In this document: in pieces, positions 25,188-36,175 of the stretch
Position numbering within the stretch: position 1 is the stretch's first letter
Layout: every line of letters starts with the position of its first letter
DNA from: Lachnospiraceae bacterium
GTDB lineage: Bacteria; Bacillota; Clostridia; Lachnospirales; Lachnospiraceae
NCBI GenBank assembly: GCA_022767285.1
Contig: JALENY010000001.1
Span: 62,001 to 126,000, forward strand
DNA length: 64,000 nt
Direction: 5' to 3'
The notes under the pieces: generated by a model
Told to the model about the DNA's origin: nothing
What the model saw: only the letters and a program-made list of their open reading frames with translations
Database searches by the model: none
Translations under genes and position numbers: made by a program

Positions 25188-26639
25188 TTACACCGTCTCC
25201 CAATCATCCTTGTTTCTTCCCACCACAATCTCGGAACCGCTGCCGGATTTTGTGATCTCGTACATACTCAAATGACATTCCCGGGCCAGAATTTCCATCG
25301 TCCGGGGTGAACAGAATCCGGACTGACATCGTCCCATGCCGGCTCTGGTCCTTCGCTTCACCCCATCTAAAGATCTGGCTCCCAGAGGACGCCTGATGGC
25401 GTCTATGATTTCTCCTTCCGTGATCATCTCACAGCGGCAGATGATATTTCCGTAGGCGGGATTCTCTCTGATCAGTTCATTGCGTTCTTCTTTCGTCAGG
25501 CTTTTCGGATCCAGAATTCCTTTCCTAGTGACAATAAAATTATCTTTTTCTTTCAGCTCCATTTTTTCTTTCAGAATTTGAGCCACCATCTCACCGATCG
25601 CCGGCGCACTGGTCAGCCCCGGCGACTCAATACCGGCGCAGTCCACAAACCCTTTTGCATCTTCCGGCTCTTCGATAATAAATTCCGCTCCATCTTCATG
25701 GGCGCGAAGTCCGGAAAAGGAAGTAATGACCTGTCTGAACGGAATATTGTTGACTAGCCTTCCAGCATTCGAAATGACCTGATCCAGTTCTTTGCCAGTG
25801 GTGTTCGTTCCTTCTTTATCCGTGATATCTGTTGCCGTAGGGCCCATAAGAAGGTTACCGTGTATGGTGGGCGTTATCAGAATTCCTTTTCCCAGTTTTC
25901 CCGGCAGCGCGAATATGGTTCTGCTCACGTGTTTTCCGGCACTCTTATCAAGAAGGCAGTAGGAACCCCGGCGCGGTATAATATGAATTTTCTTTTCGCT
26001 GACCATGTTATGGAACCGATCTGCATATACACCGGCCGCATTGACAACATATCCGGAACGAAAGGTACCAGTGTCTGTCTGAAGTTCAAACCCTTCCTCC
26101 AGTTTCCGGATTGCCTGAACTTCCGTGTTAAACTTAAATTCCACTCCGTTTGCATACGCATTTTCCGCAAAGGCAATATTCATTCCAAACGGACAGACTA
26201 TACCACCGGTAGGTGCATATAACGCGGCATATACCTGATTTGTAAGATTCGGTTCCATTTTAAGGACTTCCTCCCGGTCAAGAATCTGTAAACCTTTTAC
26301 ACCATTGGCAATTCCTCGTTCAAAAAGCATCTGCAGGTTTGGCATATCGCTTTCGTTCAAACATAGCACAAGTGAGCCGTTTCTCTGAAAAGGAAAATCC
26401 AGATCTTTTGCGAGCTGTTCCATCATCTCGTTCCCACGCACATTCAGTTTTGCTTTCAGAGAACCTGTCACAGCATCATAACCCGCATGGATAATGGCAC
26501 TGTTTGCCTTTGAGGTCCCGCAGCAAACATCCTCCTCCTTCTCAAGCACGCATATCCTGGTCTGATACCGGGATAGTTCCCGAGCTATGGCCGCACCTGA
26601 CACACCTGCGCCGATAATTATCACATCATATTCAAACAT
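25188..26639 (-). CDS. Anaerobic glycerol-3-phosphate dehydrogenase with BFD-type [2Fe-2S] tail
   Basis: 483 aa. FAD-dependent DAO fold (MFEYDVIIIGAGVSGAAIAREL) and a C-terminal BFD-like [2Fe-2S] domain (ICRCEMITEGEI, then GRCQSGFCSPR). It oxidises glycerol-3-phosphate to dihydroxyacetone phosphate. The start 26639 follows AAAGGAGA. A strong two-tier hairpin with U-tract lies 65-116 bp upstream and should block transcription unless GlpP acts. It follows glpK and precedes its two partner subunits. Confidence 0.92.
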   Translation of the reverse strand: MFEYDVIIIGAGVSGAAIARELSRYQTRICVLEKEEDVCCGTSKANSAIIHAGYDAVTGSLKAKLNVRGNEMMEQLAKDLDFPFQRNGSLVLCLNESDMPNLQMLFERGIANGVKGLQILDREEVLKMEPNLTNQVYAALYAPTGGIVCPFGMNIAFAENAYANGVEFKFNTEVQAIRKLEEGFELQTDTGTFRSGYVVNAAGVYADRFHNMVSEKKIHIIPRRGSYCLLDKSAGKHVSRTIFALPGKLGKGILITPTIHGNLLMGPTATDITDKEGTNTTGKELDQVISNAGRLVNNIPFRQVITSFSGLRAHEDGAEFIIEEPEDAKGFVDCAGIESPGLTSAPAIGEMVAQILKEKMELKEKDNFIVTRKGILDPKSLTKEERNELIRENPAYGNIICRCEMITEGEIIDAIRRPLGARSLDGVKRRTRAGMGRCQSGFCSPRTMEILARECHLSMYEITKSGSGSEIVVGRNKDDWETV

Positions 26640-26703
26640 ATTTGTCTTCTCCTTTCTGCCGTCCATATAATAGCCATTTCCTTTTTTCAAAAGACTCCCC
26701 CTA

Positions 26704-26755
26704 CGAAAAAAAGCCTGACAAATTAACGCATATTTCTATGCGTATCTGCCAGGCT
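26704..26755 (-). terminator. Leader terminator before glpD, probable GlpP target
   Basis: Minus-strand outer stem AGCCTGGCA/TGTCAGGCT and inner stem ACGCATA/TATGCGT with a 4-nt loop, followed by seven Ts. It lies between glpK and the dehydrogenase gene. GGAGAGC overlaps the 5' base (26753-26759), exactly as in the glpP leader hairpin. Confidence 0.75.
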
Positions 26756-26849
26756 CTCCCTTCTCGCCACTTCTTTTTATTCTGTTATATATTATTTGTT
26801 TCTGTTTATACCGTTTTATTCTACCCTGTATCGCTTGTACTGTTTCCTA

Positions 26850-28349
<1,500 letters not shown>

Positions 28350-28475
28350 TTATTTCTCCTTTTTCGTCGTGATTTTTTACAACGGAATATTCTCTTAACC
28401 TTTCCTGCTTAGGCTCCCCCGGCACCACCTTTTACGCCGAAACCCCCATCTTTCTAATGCTCTCTCAAACCATTC

Positions 28476-29045
28476 TCACATACGCCAGACTTCCTCAGTG
28501 GTCGTGGATACGGCTGTGGCACCTGCAGCCAGCGCGGCCATGACCGATTCTTTATCACCGATCAACCCGCCTGCAATAATTGGAACTTTCAGCGAACTGC
28601 ATACCTGCTTTATGATCTTTGGCATAACTCCCGGCAGGATCTCAATAAAATCCGGCTGCAGCGTATTCGGCTGGCTCACTACAGCAGCAAGCGCCATGGA
28701 ATCGATCAGAAAATATCGCAATATTGTGTAAAGATGCAGTTCCTTGGCCCGCTTGATCAGAGACGGTTTTGTGGAAATAATCCCATCCAGCATCGTATTC
28801 TCTTTCAGGAAATCCACCGCTATTTCTTTGGTTCCCAGACCGGAAATCAAATCCATATGTACCACTGCGATTTTGCCCGCTTCTTTTATCCGTCTGACAA
28901 TGCCCTGTATGGAACAGATATCGCCGAAAAGCACGAAAATAACCCGAATGTCCTCCAGGCTGCAGCTTTTCTCCAGGCCATCCATATTTTTTACCGCTGC
29001 AATGATCGGATTATCTGCAATGGCATCATAAAATCTCTTCTCCAT
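28476..29045 (-). CDS. glpP: Glycerol uptake operon antiterminator GlpP
   Basis: 189-aa TIM-barrel-like RNA-binding protein of the GlpP family. In Bacillus subtilis GlpP bound to glycerol-3-phosphate prevents termination in the glpD leader. Typical stretches are NPIIAAVKNMDGLEKS, VHMDLISGLGTKEIAVDFL and PIIAGGLIGDKESVMAALAAGATAVSTT. It is first in the glycerol operon and its own leader holds a terminator, suggesting it also controls itself. Confidence 0.93.
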   Translation of the reverse strand: MEKRFYDAIADNPIIAAVKNMDGLEKSCSLEDIRVIFVLFGDICSIQGIVRRIKEAGKIAVVHMDLISGLGTKEIAVDFLKENTMLDGIISTKPSLIKRAKELHLYTILRYFLIDSMALAAVVSQPNTLQPDFIEILPGVMPKIIKQVCSSLKVPIIAGGLIGDKESVMAALAAGATAVSTTTEEVWRM

Positions 29046-29121
29046 TATTCTCCCTCGCGATACTGATGTGTGAACAGAATCTCACGAAGCGTTTCGAATG
29101 ACATGAAATATTCCATATATC

Positions 29122-29173
29122 AAAAAAGGAGCGCAAATTTAAACAACACTTCTGTTGTAGTCATTTGCTCTCC
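29122..29173 (-). terminator. Leader terminator of glpP
   Basis: Minus-strand GGAGAGCAAAT pairs with ATTTGCGCTCC (one bulge) around an inner ACAACA/TGTTGT hairpin, then six Ts. It starts about 25 nt after the predicted transcription start and ends 77 bp before glpP. Same two-tier design and same GGAGAGC base as the hairpin before the dehydrogenase gene. Confidence 0.7.
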
Positions 29174-29204
29174 TCATCTTCGCAACATTCTTAACTTAGT
29201 TCTC

Positions 29205-29233
29205 ATTATATCACAATCTGCCAAAAAACACAA
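29205..29233 (-). promoter_or_regulatory. Promoter of the glp operon
   Basis: Minus-strand -35 TTGTGT (29228-29233), 17-bp spacer, -10 TATAAT (29205-29210). Confidence 0.55.
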
Positions 29234-29249
29234 CATTAATATCTTTTAC

Positions 29250-29687
29250 TTATTTCTTCTTATCGGCCAGGATCTCTTCCATATCTCTGTCTTTCAGGCG
29301 CTCCAGCTTTTCCTGAATGGTCTCCTTCTGCTTTTCTGTCTCTGTTTCCCCGCAATCCGCTCCATTTGCACGGTTGTCCGCATTTCCCGAATGATCGGAT
29401 TCGAAGATGCAATCCTCATCCGAATCCTCCTCCAATGTTCCCATATCTTCTGCCGCTTCATTCTCCTTTGAAGATTCACGGTAATTCTGATACAGCTGAC
29501 GGACACTGGTAAGCAAAAAGTATAATCCTGCAACAAGAAACAGAACAGAAGAAGCCCACAAAATGATTGGGTTCATTTCGGTTTCACCCTGAAGAAAGCC
29601 AATAATAAGTTTCACGCCAATATAGCAGACATAAATTCCTGCGATGATACGAAGATAATACGATAAATTCGGATTTTTGTTTTCCAC
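29250..29687 (-). CDS. Small membrane protein with acidic tail
   Basis: 145 aa. Two membrane segments (about 10-30 and 42-62) then a highly acidic, charged cytoplasmic tail ending in a predicted helix (EKQKETIQEKLERLKDRDMEE). No domain recognised. It has its own promoter and is probably monocistronic, between the mal and glp clusters. Confidence 0.65.
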   Translation of the reverse strand: MENKNPNLSYYLRIIAGIYVCYIGVKLIIGFLQGETEMNPIILWASSVLFLVAGLYFLLTSVRQLYQNYRESSKENEAAEDMGTLEEDSDEDCIFESDHSGNADNRANGADCGETETEKQKETIQEKLERLKDRDMEEILADKKK

Positions 29688-29722
29688 AGCACGACTCCTT
29701 TTCCCTGATAATCTTTCGTTTT

Positions 29723-29751
29723 ATTTTATCATATCCAGAACATTCCCACAA
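29723..29751 (-). promoter_or_regulatory. Promoter of the 29250-29687 gene
   Basis: Minus-strand -35 TTGTGG (29746-29751), 17-bp spacer, -10 TAAAAT (29723-29728). Confidence 0.45.
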
Positions 29752-29829
29752 GATTTAAGACAATAAAAGCATAATCCGGTCCGTTTGATCAAATTGACAA
29801 ATGATTCCATTATCTGTGTTGCAGAACAT

Positions 29830-29859
29830 AAAATGACCGGATCAACTCTCCGGCCATTT
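29830..29859 (-). terminator. Terminator of the mal operon
   Basis: Minus strand TGGCCGGA/TCCGGTCA stem (29834-29856, one G-T pair) followed by TTTTATG, about 30 bp after the LacI stop codon. Confidence 0.6.
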
Positions 29860-29886
29860 CGTAGCCATAAGCGGCTATGTTTCTGC

Positions 29887-30918
29887 TTATTTAATTCTTC
29901 TTGTGGATTCCCGTTCCAGAAGTTCACCCTCCAGGATCACCTGTCTGTGCTCCCCGCGCTTTTTGATCACTTCAAACAGGATATCAATGGTCTCTTTTGC
30001 CATTTTTTCCACCGGCTGACGCAAAGTGGTAAGAGATGGGCAATAATAAGCACCGCCCTCAATTCCGTCGAATCCGACCACTGAAATGTCCTCGGGAATA
30101 CGTTTTCCCGCATCCCGAATGGCCCTGCAGGCGCCGATAGCCACACGGTCCGCAATACAGTACAATGCAGTAAAGTCTGCCTCTTCCGTCAGCAGCTCTT
30201 TTGCCAGACGATATCCGGTCTGCATATCGTATTTGTCATTCACACCATCCATGTGTTTAACCAGTTTCTCATCAAATGGTATGCCATGTTCCTGCAACGC
30301 TTTTTTGTATCCCTGGAATCGAAGCTCACCGATACTCTGATCATCGCTGCAGGAAGTGATAATTGCAATCTTCTCATGTCCCAGATCACACAGATAATCC
30401 ACAATCTTGCGGCTTTCCTTCAGGTCGTCCAGTGACACGGAGGAACACTTGCTTCCGCCCACTTCACTGATAATACCTACGGTACTGAGAACAAAGGGAA
30501 CATTCAGCTGCTTCAGCTTTTCTTCTGACTGAGCAAAAATACCCCCAAGAAATACAATACCTTTCAGTCTCTTCTCCTTTGTCAGTTCAATGGCGATATC
30601 CAATTCATTTTCGTGTTCTTCAACACGCTGCAGAATAAAAGAATACTTTCTCTTTCTTGTCTCACTTTCTATGATATCAATCATTTCATTGAACAATGGG
30701 TTGGTAATACCTTTGATCAGAACTGCTATCGTATTTGCATCGCTTCGTTTCAGATTTCGTGCACTGTTGTTGGGAATATAATTGTTTTCCTGAATCACCT
30801 TCATAATCAGCTGCTTTGTTTCCTGATTAATATCCGGATGATTATTGATTGCACGGGAAACTGTACTCACGCCTACGCCGCTCAATCTGGCAATATCTTT
30901 TATTGTAATATCCCCCAT
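29887..30918 (-). CDS. malR: LacI family regulator of the maltodextrin operon
   Basis: 343 aa. HTH at 5-25 (IKDIARLSGVGVSTVSRAIN), hinge with NNSARNLKRSDANTIAV, and a PBP type I effector domain (SVVGFDGIEGGAYYCPSLTTLRQP). The start 30918 follows GAGGTG; an in-frame ATG 54 bp earlier lacks a ribosome site. Last gene behind malQ, so it is likely autoregulated with the operon and senses maltose or maltodextrin. The gene symbol rests on context. Confidence 0.88.
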   Translation of the reverse strand: MGDITIKDIARLSGVGVSTVSRAINNHPDINQETKQLIMKVIQENNYIPNNSARNLKRSDANTIAVLIKGITNPLFNEMIDIIESETRKRKYSFILQRVEEHENELDIAIELTKEKRLKGIVFLGGIFAQSEEKLKQLNVPFVLSTVGIISEVGGSKCSSVSLDDLKESRKIVDYLCDLGHEKIAIITSCSDDQSIGELRFQGYKKALQEHGIPFDEKLVKHMDGVNDKYDMQTGYRLAKELLTEEADFTALYCIADRVAIGACRAIRDAGKRIPEDISVVGFDGIEGGAYYCPSLTTLRQPVEKMAKETIDILFEVIKKRGEHRQVILEGELLERESTRRIK

Positions 30919-31013
30919 ATCTGACACCTCAACAATTCGATTGATAAAGGGGCTGACCATATTCTGCCCCACAATACCTAAAGATTACCGGCCGCTTTGC
31001 ATCCGCGCAATCC

Positions 31014-32492
31014 TTAGATTCTTCCATAGAGTCTTGTAATTCTCCTGATATTCTCAATTAGTGTATCAGTTAACTGACCTTTTTTCAATCTCCATTTCCA
31101 ATTATCGCCAAGGGTCGACGGTGTATTGATACGCGCCTCTTTTCCAAGACACAAGTAATCCTGAATCGGAATAATACAAAGATCCGCCACACTTGCCTGC
31201 GCAAGCCTGATGAAATCCCAGGCAATCTCATCGTGTGGTGTCCGTGCATTGTTCATATAACGTGACGCAAAATCCCGGTCATGCTCGTTCATGCTGTCAT
31301 ACCAGCCCATCACGGTATCATTGTCATGGGTTCCCGTATAGACCACACAGTTTCTGCTGTAATTATGCGGCAGATAGTCACTTTCCTCACGGGAATCAAA
31401 GGCGAACTGGAGAACCTTCATGCCCGGATAGCCGGTATCTTTCACCAGTTTTAATACACTTTCCGTCAAAAATCCCAGATCTTCCGCAATAATGCTAAGA
31501 TCACCAAGATTGTTTTTTAATGTCTCAAAAAGCTCCAGACCCGGGCCTTTTTCCCAATGTCCGAACTGGGCAGTCTTATCCCCATAGGGAATGGAATAAT
31601 ACTCATCAAATCCCCGGAAATGGTCAACCCGCACCACATCATACATTTTAAAACAGTGCGAGATACGCTTCTGCCACCATGCATAACCTGTTTTTTTGTG
31701 ATACTCCCAATCGTAAAGAGGATTTCCCCAAAGCTGGCCCGTGGCAGAAAAGCCATCGGGAGGACATCCCGCAACTGCTTTCGGAAGATTTGCTTCCGTA
31801 AACTGGAAGAGTTCCGGATTAGACCAGGTATCTGCACTGTCGAAAGCTACATATATGGGAATGTCTCCGATGATTTTCACTCCGTTATTCTTTGCATAAT
31901 CATGGATTCCATTCCACTGTTTGTAAAACATATACTGCTGAAAACGGTAAAAAACAATTTCTTCTGACAGTACCTTGCGGGCTGCTTCAAGCGCAACTTC
32001 ATGCCGATCACGAAGCGCCGGCTCCCATTCCGTCCAGGCCACTCCGCCAAGACTGTCTTTCACGGCCATATACAGGCAGTAATCCTCTAGCCAATAATCT
32101 TCCCGGCGAATAAATTCAATATAATCTTCCGTATTTTGGTCAAAACGCGCAAATGCTTTTTTCAGCACCGCAAAGCGTGCAAAATACATTTTTTCATAAT
32201 CTACGTATGACTCGCAGCTTCCAAAATCAGCTTGCTCACACTCTTCCTCCGTCAGGAGTCCCTGCTGAATCAGCGTTTCCAAGTCAATATAATAGGGATT
32301 GCCTGCAAACGTTGAAAAAGCCTGATAGGGTGAATCTCCATATCCGGTGGGGCCGAGGGGCAGAATCTGCCATTCTTTCTGCCCCGCAGCTTTCAGAAAA
32401 TCAATAAATTCGTATGCTTCTTTTGAGAAACAACCGATGCCATATTTTGATGATAAAGAAGAAACAGGTAATAAAATGCCACTTTCTCTCAT
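31014..32492 (-). CDS. malQ: 4-alpha-glucanotransferase (amylomaltase)
   Basis: 492-aa GH77 enzyme transferring alpha-1,4-glucan segments between maltodextrins, releasing glucose. Recognisable regions: GILLPVSSLSSKYGIGCF at the N-terminus, VVRVDHFRGFDEYYSIP with the nucleophile Asp, IIAEDLGFLTESV with the acid/base Glu, and YTGTHDNDTVMGWY. Cytosolic, no signal peptide. It processes sugar delivered by the adjacent importer. Confidence 0.96.
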   Translation of the reverse strand: MRESGILLPVSSLSSKYGIGCFSKEAYEFIDFLKAAGQKEWQILPLGPTGYGDSPYQAFSTFAGNPYYIDLETLIQQGLLTEEECEQADFGSCESYVDYEKMYFARFAVLKKAFARFDQNTEDYIEFIRREDYWLEDYCLYMAVKDSLGGVAWTEWEPALRDRHEVALEAARKVLSEEIVFYRFQQYMFYKQWNGIHDYAKNNGVKIIGDIPIYVAFDSADTWSNPELFQFTEANLPKAVAGCPPDGFSATGQLWGNPLYDWEYHKKTGYAWWQKRISHCFKMYDVVRVDHFRGFDEYYSIPYGDKTAQFGHWEKGPGLELFETLKNNLGDLSIIAEDLGFLTESVLKLVKDTGYPGMKVLQFAFDSREESDYLPHNYSRNCVVYTGTHDNDTVMGWYDSMNEHDRDFASRYMNNARTPHDEIAWDFIRLAQASVADLCIIPIQDYLCLGKEARINTPSTLGDNWKWRLKKGQLTDTLIENIRRITRLYGRI

Positions 32493-32522
32493 TTGTCAGT
32501 ACCTTCCTGTGTACAAAATTCG

Positions 32523-33368
32523 TTAACCTTTTACTGCGCCTGCAGCAACCCCCTTGATGATGTACTTCTGACAGAATAAGTATACAATAATGACAGGAAT
32601 GATACTGATCATAATGACAGCCATCGTTGCGCCAAGGTCAACCGTGCCGTAACTTCCCTTCAGATACTGTACGTGAATCGGTATCGTCATATACTTCGTT
32701 CTGTCCAGTACAAGGTACGGAAGCAGATAGTCATTCCAAAGCCACATAACTTCCAGCACACCTACGGAAATCAAAATTGATTTCAGCATCGGAAATACAA
32801 CCCGGAAATAAGTTGTCAGTGCTCCGCATCCATCGATTGCTGCCGCTTCCTCGATTTCCAGAGGAATTCCCTTAATAAACCCGGTGAACATGAACACAGC
32901 CAAGCCGGCACCAAATCCAAGGTAAATAATCGGAATGGTCCAGGGAGTATTCAGTTTCAGTTTATCTGCTGTACTTGACAGGGTAAACATAACCATCTGG
33001 AAGGGTACGATCATGGAAAATGCACACAGCATATACATAAATTTGGAAAATGCGCTGTCCACGCGAACGATATACCATGCTGCCATGGAAGTACACAGCA
33101 GGATCAGTGCTGTAGACAAAACGGTGATAATGACACTGTAAAATACGGAATTCAAAAATGGATAGTTACCAAAAGTCATACCTTTGATATAGTTGCCAAG
33201 TCCCATAAAAGATTCTGCATTCGGCAGTGCAAACGGATCCGTATTTACTGCACCGTTATTCTTAAATGAGTTTATCAATACTTCAAAAATCGGAATCAGC
33301 CAGACAATACTGAAAATCGTAAATAAAACAGTAAGTAAGGTACTTCCAACACTTCTTTTTTCTTTCAT
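32523..33368 (-). CDS. Maltodextrin ABC transporter permease (MalG-like)
   Basis: 281-aa CUT1 permease with six membrane segments. The EAA loop is EIEEAAAIDGCGALTTYFRVVFP (about 180-202) and the end is KGVAAGAVKG. It pairs with the MalF-like protein, whose stop codon overlaps its start by one base. A shared MsmX-type ATPase encoded elsewhere would be needed, as none is present here. Confidence 0.92.
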   Translation of the reverse strand: MKEKRSVGSTLLTVLFTIFSIVWLIPIFEVLINSFKNNGAVNTDPFALPNAESFMGLGNYIKGMTFGNYPFLNSVFYSVIITVLSTALILLCTSMAAWYIVRVDSAFSKFMYMLCAFSMIVPFQMVMFTLSSTADKLKLNTPWTIPIIYLGFGAGLAVFMFTGFIKGIPLEIEEAAAIDGCGALTTYFRVVFPMLKSILISVGVLEVMWLWNDYLLPYLVLDRTKYMTIPIHVQYLKGSYGTVDLGATMAVIMISIIPVIIVYLFCQKYIIKGVAAGAVKG

Positions 33369-34285
33369 TATGCCTGTACCTCCTTATTACGTGTAAATTT
33401 CAACTGCGCCAGGGCCAGTATTGCAACAAGAATAAAGAAAAGAACTGCTTTTGACTGAGCAACACCGCGGCTGTTTGAATTTGCATAGAATGTCTTGTAA
33501 ATATTCAGAGCCAGCATCTCGGTTGTGTTTATCATAGAACCGTCTGCCTGTACAGCTACCGGCATACCTCCGGTCAATGCCAGGTTCTGATCGAACAGTT
33601 TGAAGGAGTTTGTCAGAGTCAGGAACACACAGATCGTGATCGAGGACATTACGTTCGGGATGATAACTCTGAAAAGCGTCTGAATTTTACTTGCTCCATC
33701 GATTTTGGCAGCTTCGATCATATCCTCGGATACACTCTGAAGACCTGCAATATAGACGATCATCATATAGCCAATCTGCTGCCAGCACATCAGGATAACC
33801 AGTCCCCAGAAACCATACTCGGTTTTTGCCAGCAAATACGTTCCGTATCTGCCTAAGATACCGTCAAAGATCATGGACCAGATATAACCAAGGACAATAC
33901 CGCCGATCAGGTTCGGCATAAAAAATACGGTACGGAATATATTGGAACCTTTAATATTCTGTGTCAGCAAATATGCAATAAAGAACGATAATACATTAAT
34001 TAAGACAATAGATACAACCGCAAATACAGCGGTATATACAAATGAATGACGGAATCCGGCATCACTGAATGCCCTGATGTAGTTGCTAAAGCCAACAAAC
34101 TGGGCATCCTGAGGAAGGGTAAACTTGCAAAATGAAAGGTACATACCCTGAATGAACGGCCAGATAAATCCGATACAAAAAGCAATGAAGGTCGGAAGCA
34201 TGAAAATCGGGAAGCATCTGCGGATCGGCCTTGATATAAGACGGCTGTTTACTGCCGTTTTCGAAAGACTTTTTTTCTTCTTCAT
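33368..34285 (-). CDS. Maltodextrin ABC transporter permease (MalF-like)
   Basis: 305-aa CUT1 permease of the short Firmicute MalF form, with six membrane segments preceded by a basic cytosolic N-terminus. The EAA loop reads DMIEAAKIDGASKIQTLFRVIIP. The C-terminus LAQLKFTRNKEVQA is typical of these proteins. It lies between malE and malG; substrate is inferred from malQ. Confidence 0.92.
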   Translation of the reverse strand: MKKKKSLSKTAVNSRLISRPIRRCFPIFMLPTFIAFCIGFIWPFIQGMYLSFCKFTLPQDAQFVGFSNYIRAFSDAGFRHSFVYTAVFAVVSIVLINVLSFFIAYLLTQNIKGSNIFRTVFFMPNLIGGIVLGYIWSMIFDGILGRYGTYLLAKTEYGFWGLVILMCWQQIGYMMIVYIAGLQSVSEDMIEAAKIDGASKIQTLFRVIIPNVMSSITICVFLTLTNSFKLFDQNLALTGGMPVAVQADGSMINTTEMLALNIYKTFYANSNSRGVAQSKAVLFFILVAILALAQLKFTRNKEVQA

Positions 34286-34367
34286 AAGAGCTATCCTCTT
34301 GTTCTTTCATTTTATTAAGAAGGGGGAGTGCTTTTTGCTCTCCCCCCGGTTCGTCGGTTATCTGTCA

Positions 34368-35738
34368 TTACTGATTTGCATACTGTGTAGCCCATCCGTT
34401 TACGAACGCGGTTACAACATTGTCCCAGCTTCCGCCGTTGCAGGTGTAATCCTGTAATGTAGAAACAACTGCAGCTCTCCACTCATCTACGTTCGGAGTA
34501 TAGTTGAATGCCCATGTTACAACATAGTTTCCGTTAGCGATCAGGTCGTTTGCTGCGGTAAAGAATACGTTCTCAGATTCTTTTGCATTTTTGAACGGGA
34601 TCGGGCCAAACTGTTCAGCCATCATAGTTGTACCTTCGTCAGAGGTTACTACCCATTTAACGAAATCAAGTGTAGCCTGAATATCAGCTTCAGAAGCTTT
34701 GCTGTTTACTGCCCAGCAGTTCTCAGTACCGCATGCAAGTGCGGAATTTTCTTCGCCTTCAACACCACAGTAAATCGGGATCATGGTCAGATCTTCCGGA
34801 TTCATCTTGTAGCCTTTTTCTTCTCCGGTAAGATTTGCATATTCCCATGTACCATTCTGGAAGAATACAGCCTGTCCTTTTCCGAATTCGTCTTCAGACA
34901 TATCGCCAGTAGCGGTCGGCAGTGCATTTACTTCAACGGTTGCATTATTTACATACAGATCCCAGATATTTTTGAAGTTATCAAGGTAAGCACCTGTGAT
35001 TTCAGCCGGCTGGCTTGTTACGTTGTCATCGCGGAACTCATAGTACAGCGGCATATTTGCAAGGTGTCCGGAAAATCTCCAGGAAGAAGATCCGTCAAGA
35101 CCTGCGGATGTAAATGCAGAGAATCCAAGCTCATCTTTACGAGCGGTGATATCTTCAACAACGCTCTTTAAGGATTCGAAATCTGTGATATCAGATACTT
35201 CATATCCTGCTTCTTTCAGAAGTGCTTTGTTGGTGATAAGACCAAATGCTTCATAGCAGTAACCGATTGCATAAACCTCTCCGTTTTCCCCTTTCAGGTT
35301 GAAGTCATCGGTTGTCATTTCTTTGTAAACGTCTGTGTCAGACAGATCCAGACAGTAGTCGCCCCAGGTAGCAAGACTCTGCTGGTTACCGCACTGGAAC
35401 AATGTCGGAGCACTGCTCTTTCCCATCTCAGCGGTCAATGTGTTTTCATATTCACCGGATGCTGCTGTAACAACTTTTACCTGTACACCGGTCTGCTCTG
35501 TGTATGTAGCTGCCAGATCCTGCCATGCCTGATCTGCTTCCGGTTTAAAGTTCAGGTAGTATACAGAACCGCCTTCAGCAGAAGCTGTCTCTCCGCCCTC
35601 GTCTGCTGCGTCTTCGGTATCATCTGCAGCTGCTGCATCGTCTTTTGCTGCGTCATCTGTTTTGGAGCCGCATCCTGCGAACATGCCGACTACCATAACT
35701 GCTGACAGTAACAGAGCCATTAACTTTTTCATTTTCAT
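34368..35738 (-). CDS. malE: Maltodextrin-binding lipoprotein (MalE-like)
   Basis: 456-aa SBP family 1 lipoprotein. Signal peptide with lipobox GMFAGC (C23), a long acidic Asp/Ala/Glu linker of about 35 residues, then the binding domain (WRFSGHLANMPLYYEF, GQAVFFQNGTWEYANLTG). It captures maltodextrins at the cell surface. First gene of the operon, behind a strong promoter and a repeat-containing leader. Confidence 0.92.
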   Translation of the reverse strand: MKMKKLMALLLSAVMVVGMFAGCGSKTDDAAKDDAAAADDTEDAADEGGETASAEGGSVYYLNFKPEADQAWQDLAATYTEQTGVQVKVVTAASGEYENTLTAEMGKSSAPTLFQCGNQQSLATWGDYCLDLSDTDVYKEMTTDDFNLKGENGEVYAIGYCYEAFGLITNKALLKEAGYEVSDITDFESLKSVVEDITARKDELGFSAFTSAGLDGSSSWRFSGHLANMPLYYEFRDDNVTSQPAEITGAYLDNFKNIWDLYVNNATVEVNALPTATGDMSEDEFGKGQAVFFQNGTWEYANLTGEEKGYKMNPEDLTMIPIYCGVEGEENSALACGTENCWAVNSKASEADIQATLDFVKWVVTSDEGTTMMAEQFGPIPFKNAKESENVFFTAANDLIANGNYVVTWAFNYTPNVDEWRAAVVSTLQDYTCNGGSWDNVVTAFVNGWATQYANQ

Positions 35739-35811
35739 AATTCTTCTCTCCTTTTTCTTCTATTTCGGAACTGCTATCCGGTGCAATACCGGACGTCTTG
35801 ACAAGGCTTCC

Positions 35812-35859
35812 GGTATTGTTCCCGGTAATGTTCCCGGTATTGTTTCCGGTAACGTTTCC
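35812..35859. repeat. Four 12-bp tandem repeats in the malE leader
   Basis: Consecutive units GGTATTGTTCCC, GGTAATGTTCCC, GGTATTGTTTCC and GGTAACGTTTCC. They begin a few bases after the predicted malE transcription start. The last unit holds TAACGTTT (35850-35857), one base off a LacI-type AAACGTTT core. A separate hairpin TCCGGT-N5-ACCGGA lies just downstream (about 35777-35793). Confidence 0.75.
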
Positions 35860-35872
35860 AACCGTTGAGTTA

Positions 35873-35901
35873 ATAATACACCGGTGAAAGACGGATTGCA
35901 A
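35873..35901 (-). promoter_or_regulatory. Promoter of malEFG-malQ-malR
   Basis: Minus-strand -35 TTGCAA (35896-35901), 17-bp spacer, -10 TATTAT (35873-35878). Confidence 0.65.
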
Positions 35902-35959
35902 GCAAATCTTTCCTTTCCAAGTGCATTTTGTCGATATACCCAGATTTTATTTGATTTTT

Positions 35960-36130
35960 TTAGGCATTTTTCACAAACTCGAATGCTGGTTCAAAATCAC
36001 TTACCCCATGTCCATTTGGATAAAAGCATCCGGACAAGTATCCGATCACAAGGACGCCGATAAAATTCAACAGCAGACCGCTGATCGTACTTTCTGCCAG
36101 AGTATACAGGAAAGGAGGATGGCGGCCGTT
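35960..36130 (-). pseudogene. Possible remnant of a membrane transporter gene
   Basis: The minus strand encodes LLLNFIGVLVIGYLSGCFYP, a hydrophobic stretch resembling the last membrane segments of ABC-2 type permeases (GYLSGCFYP). No start, ribosome site or full domain remains. It occupies most of the gap between malE and phoR. The identification is tentative. Confidence 0.25.
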
Positions 36131-36175
36131 CCCTGTCGTTAAAACAAAATGGTGAGGAATTATTCCTCTATAACT

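Noticed and set aside
35812..35859. Possible CRISPR-like direct repeats
   Set aside because: Units are 12 bp and directly contiguous with no spacers; no cas genes nearby.
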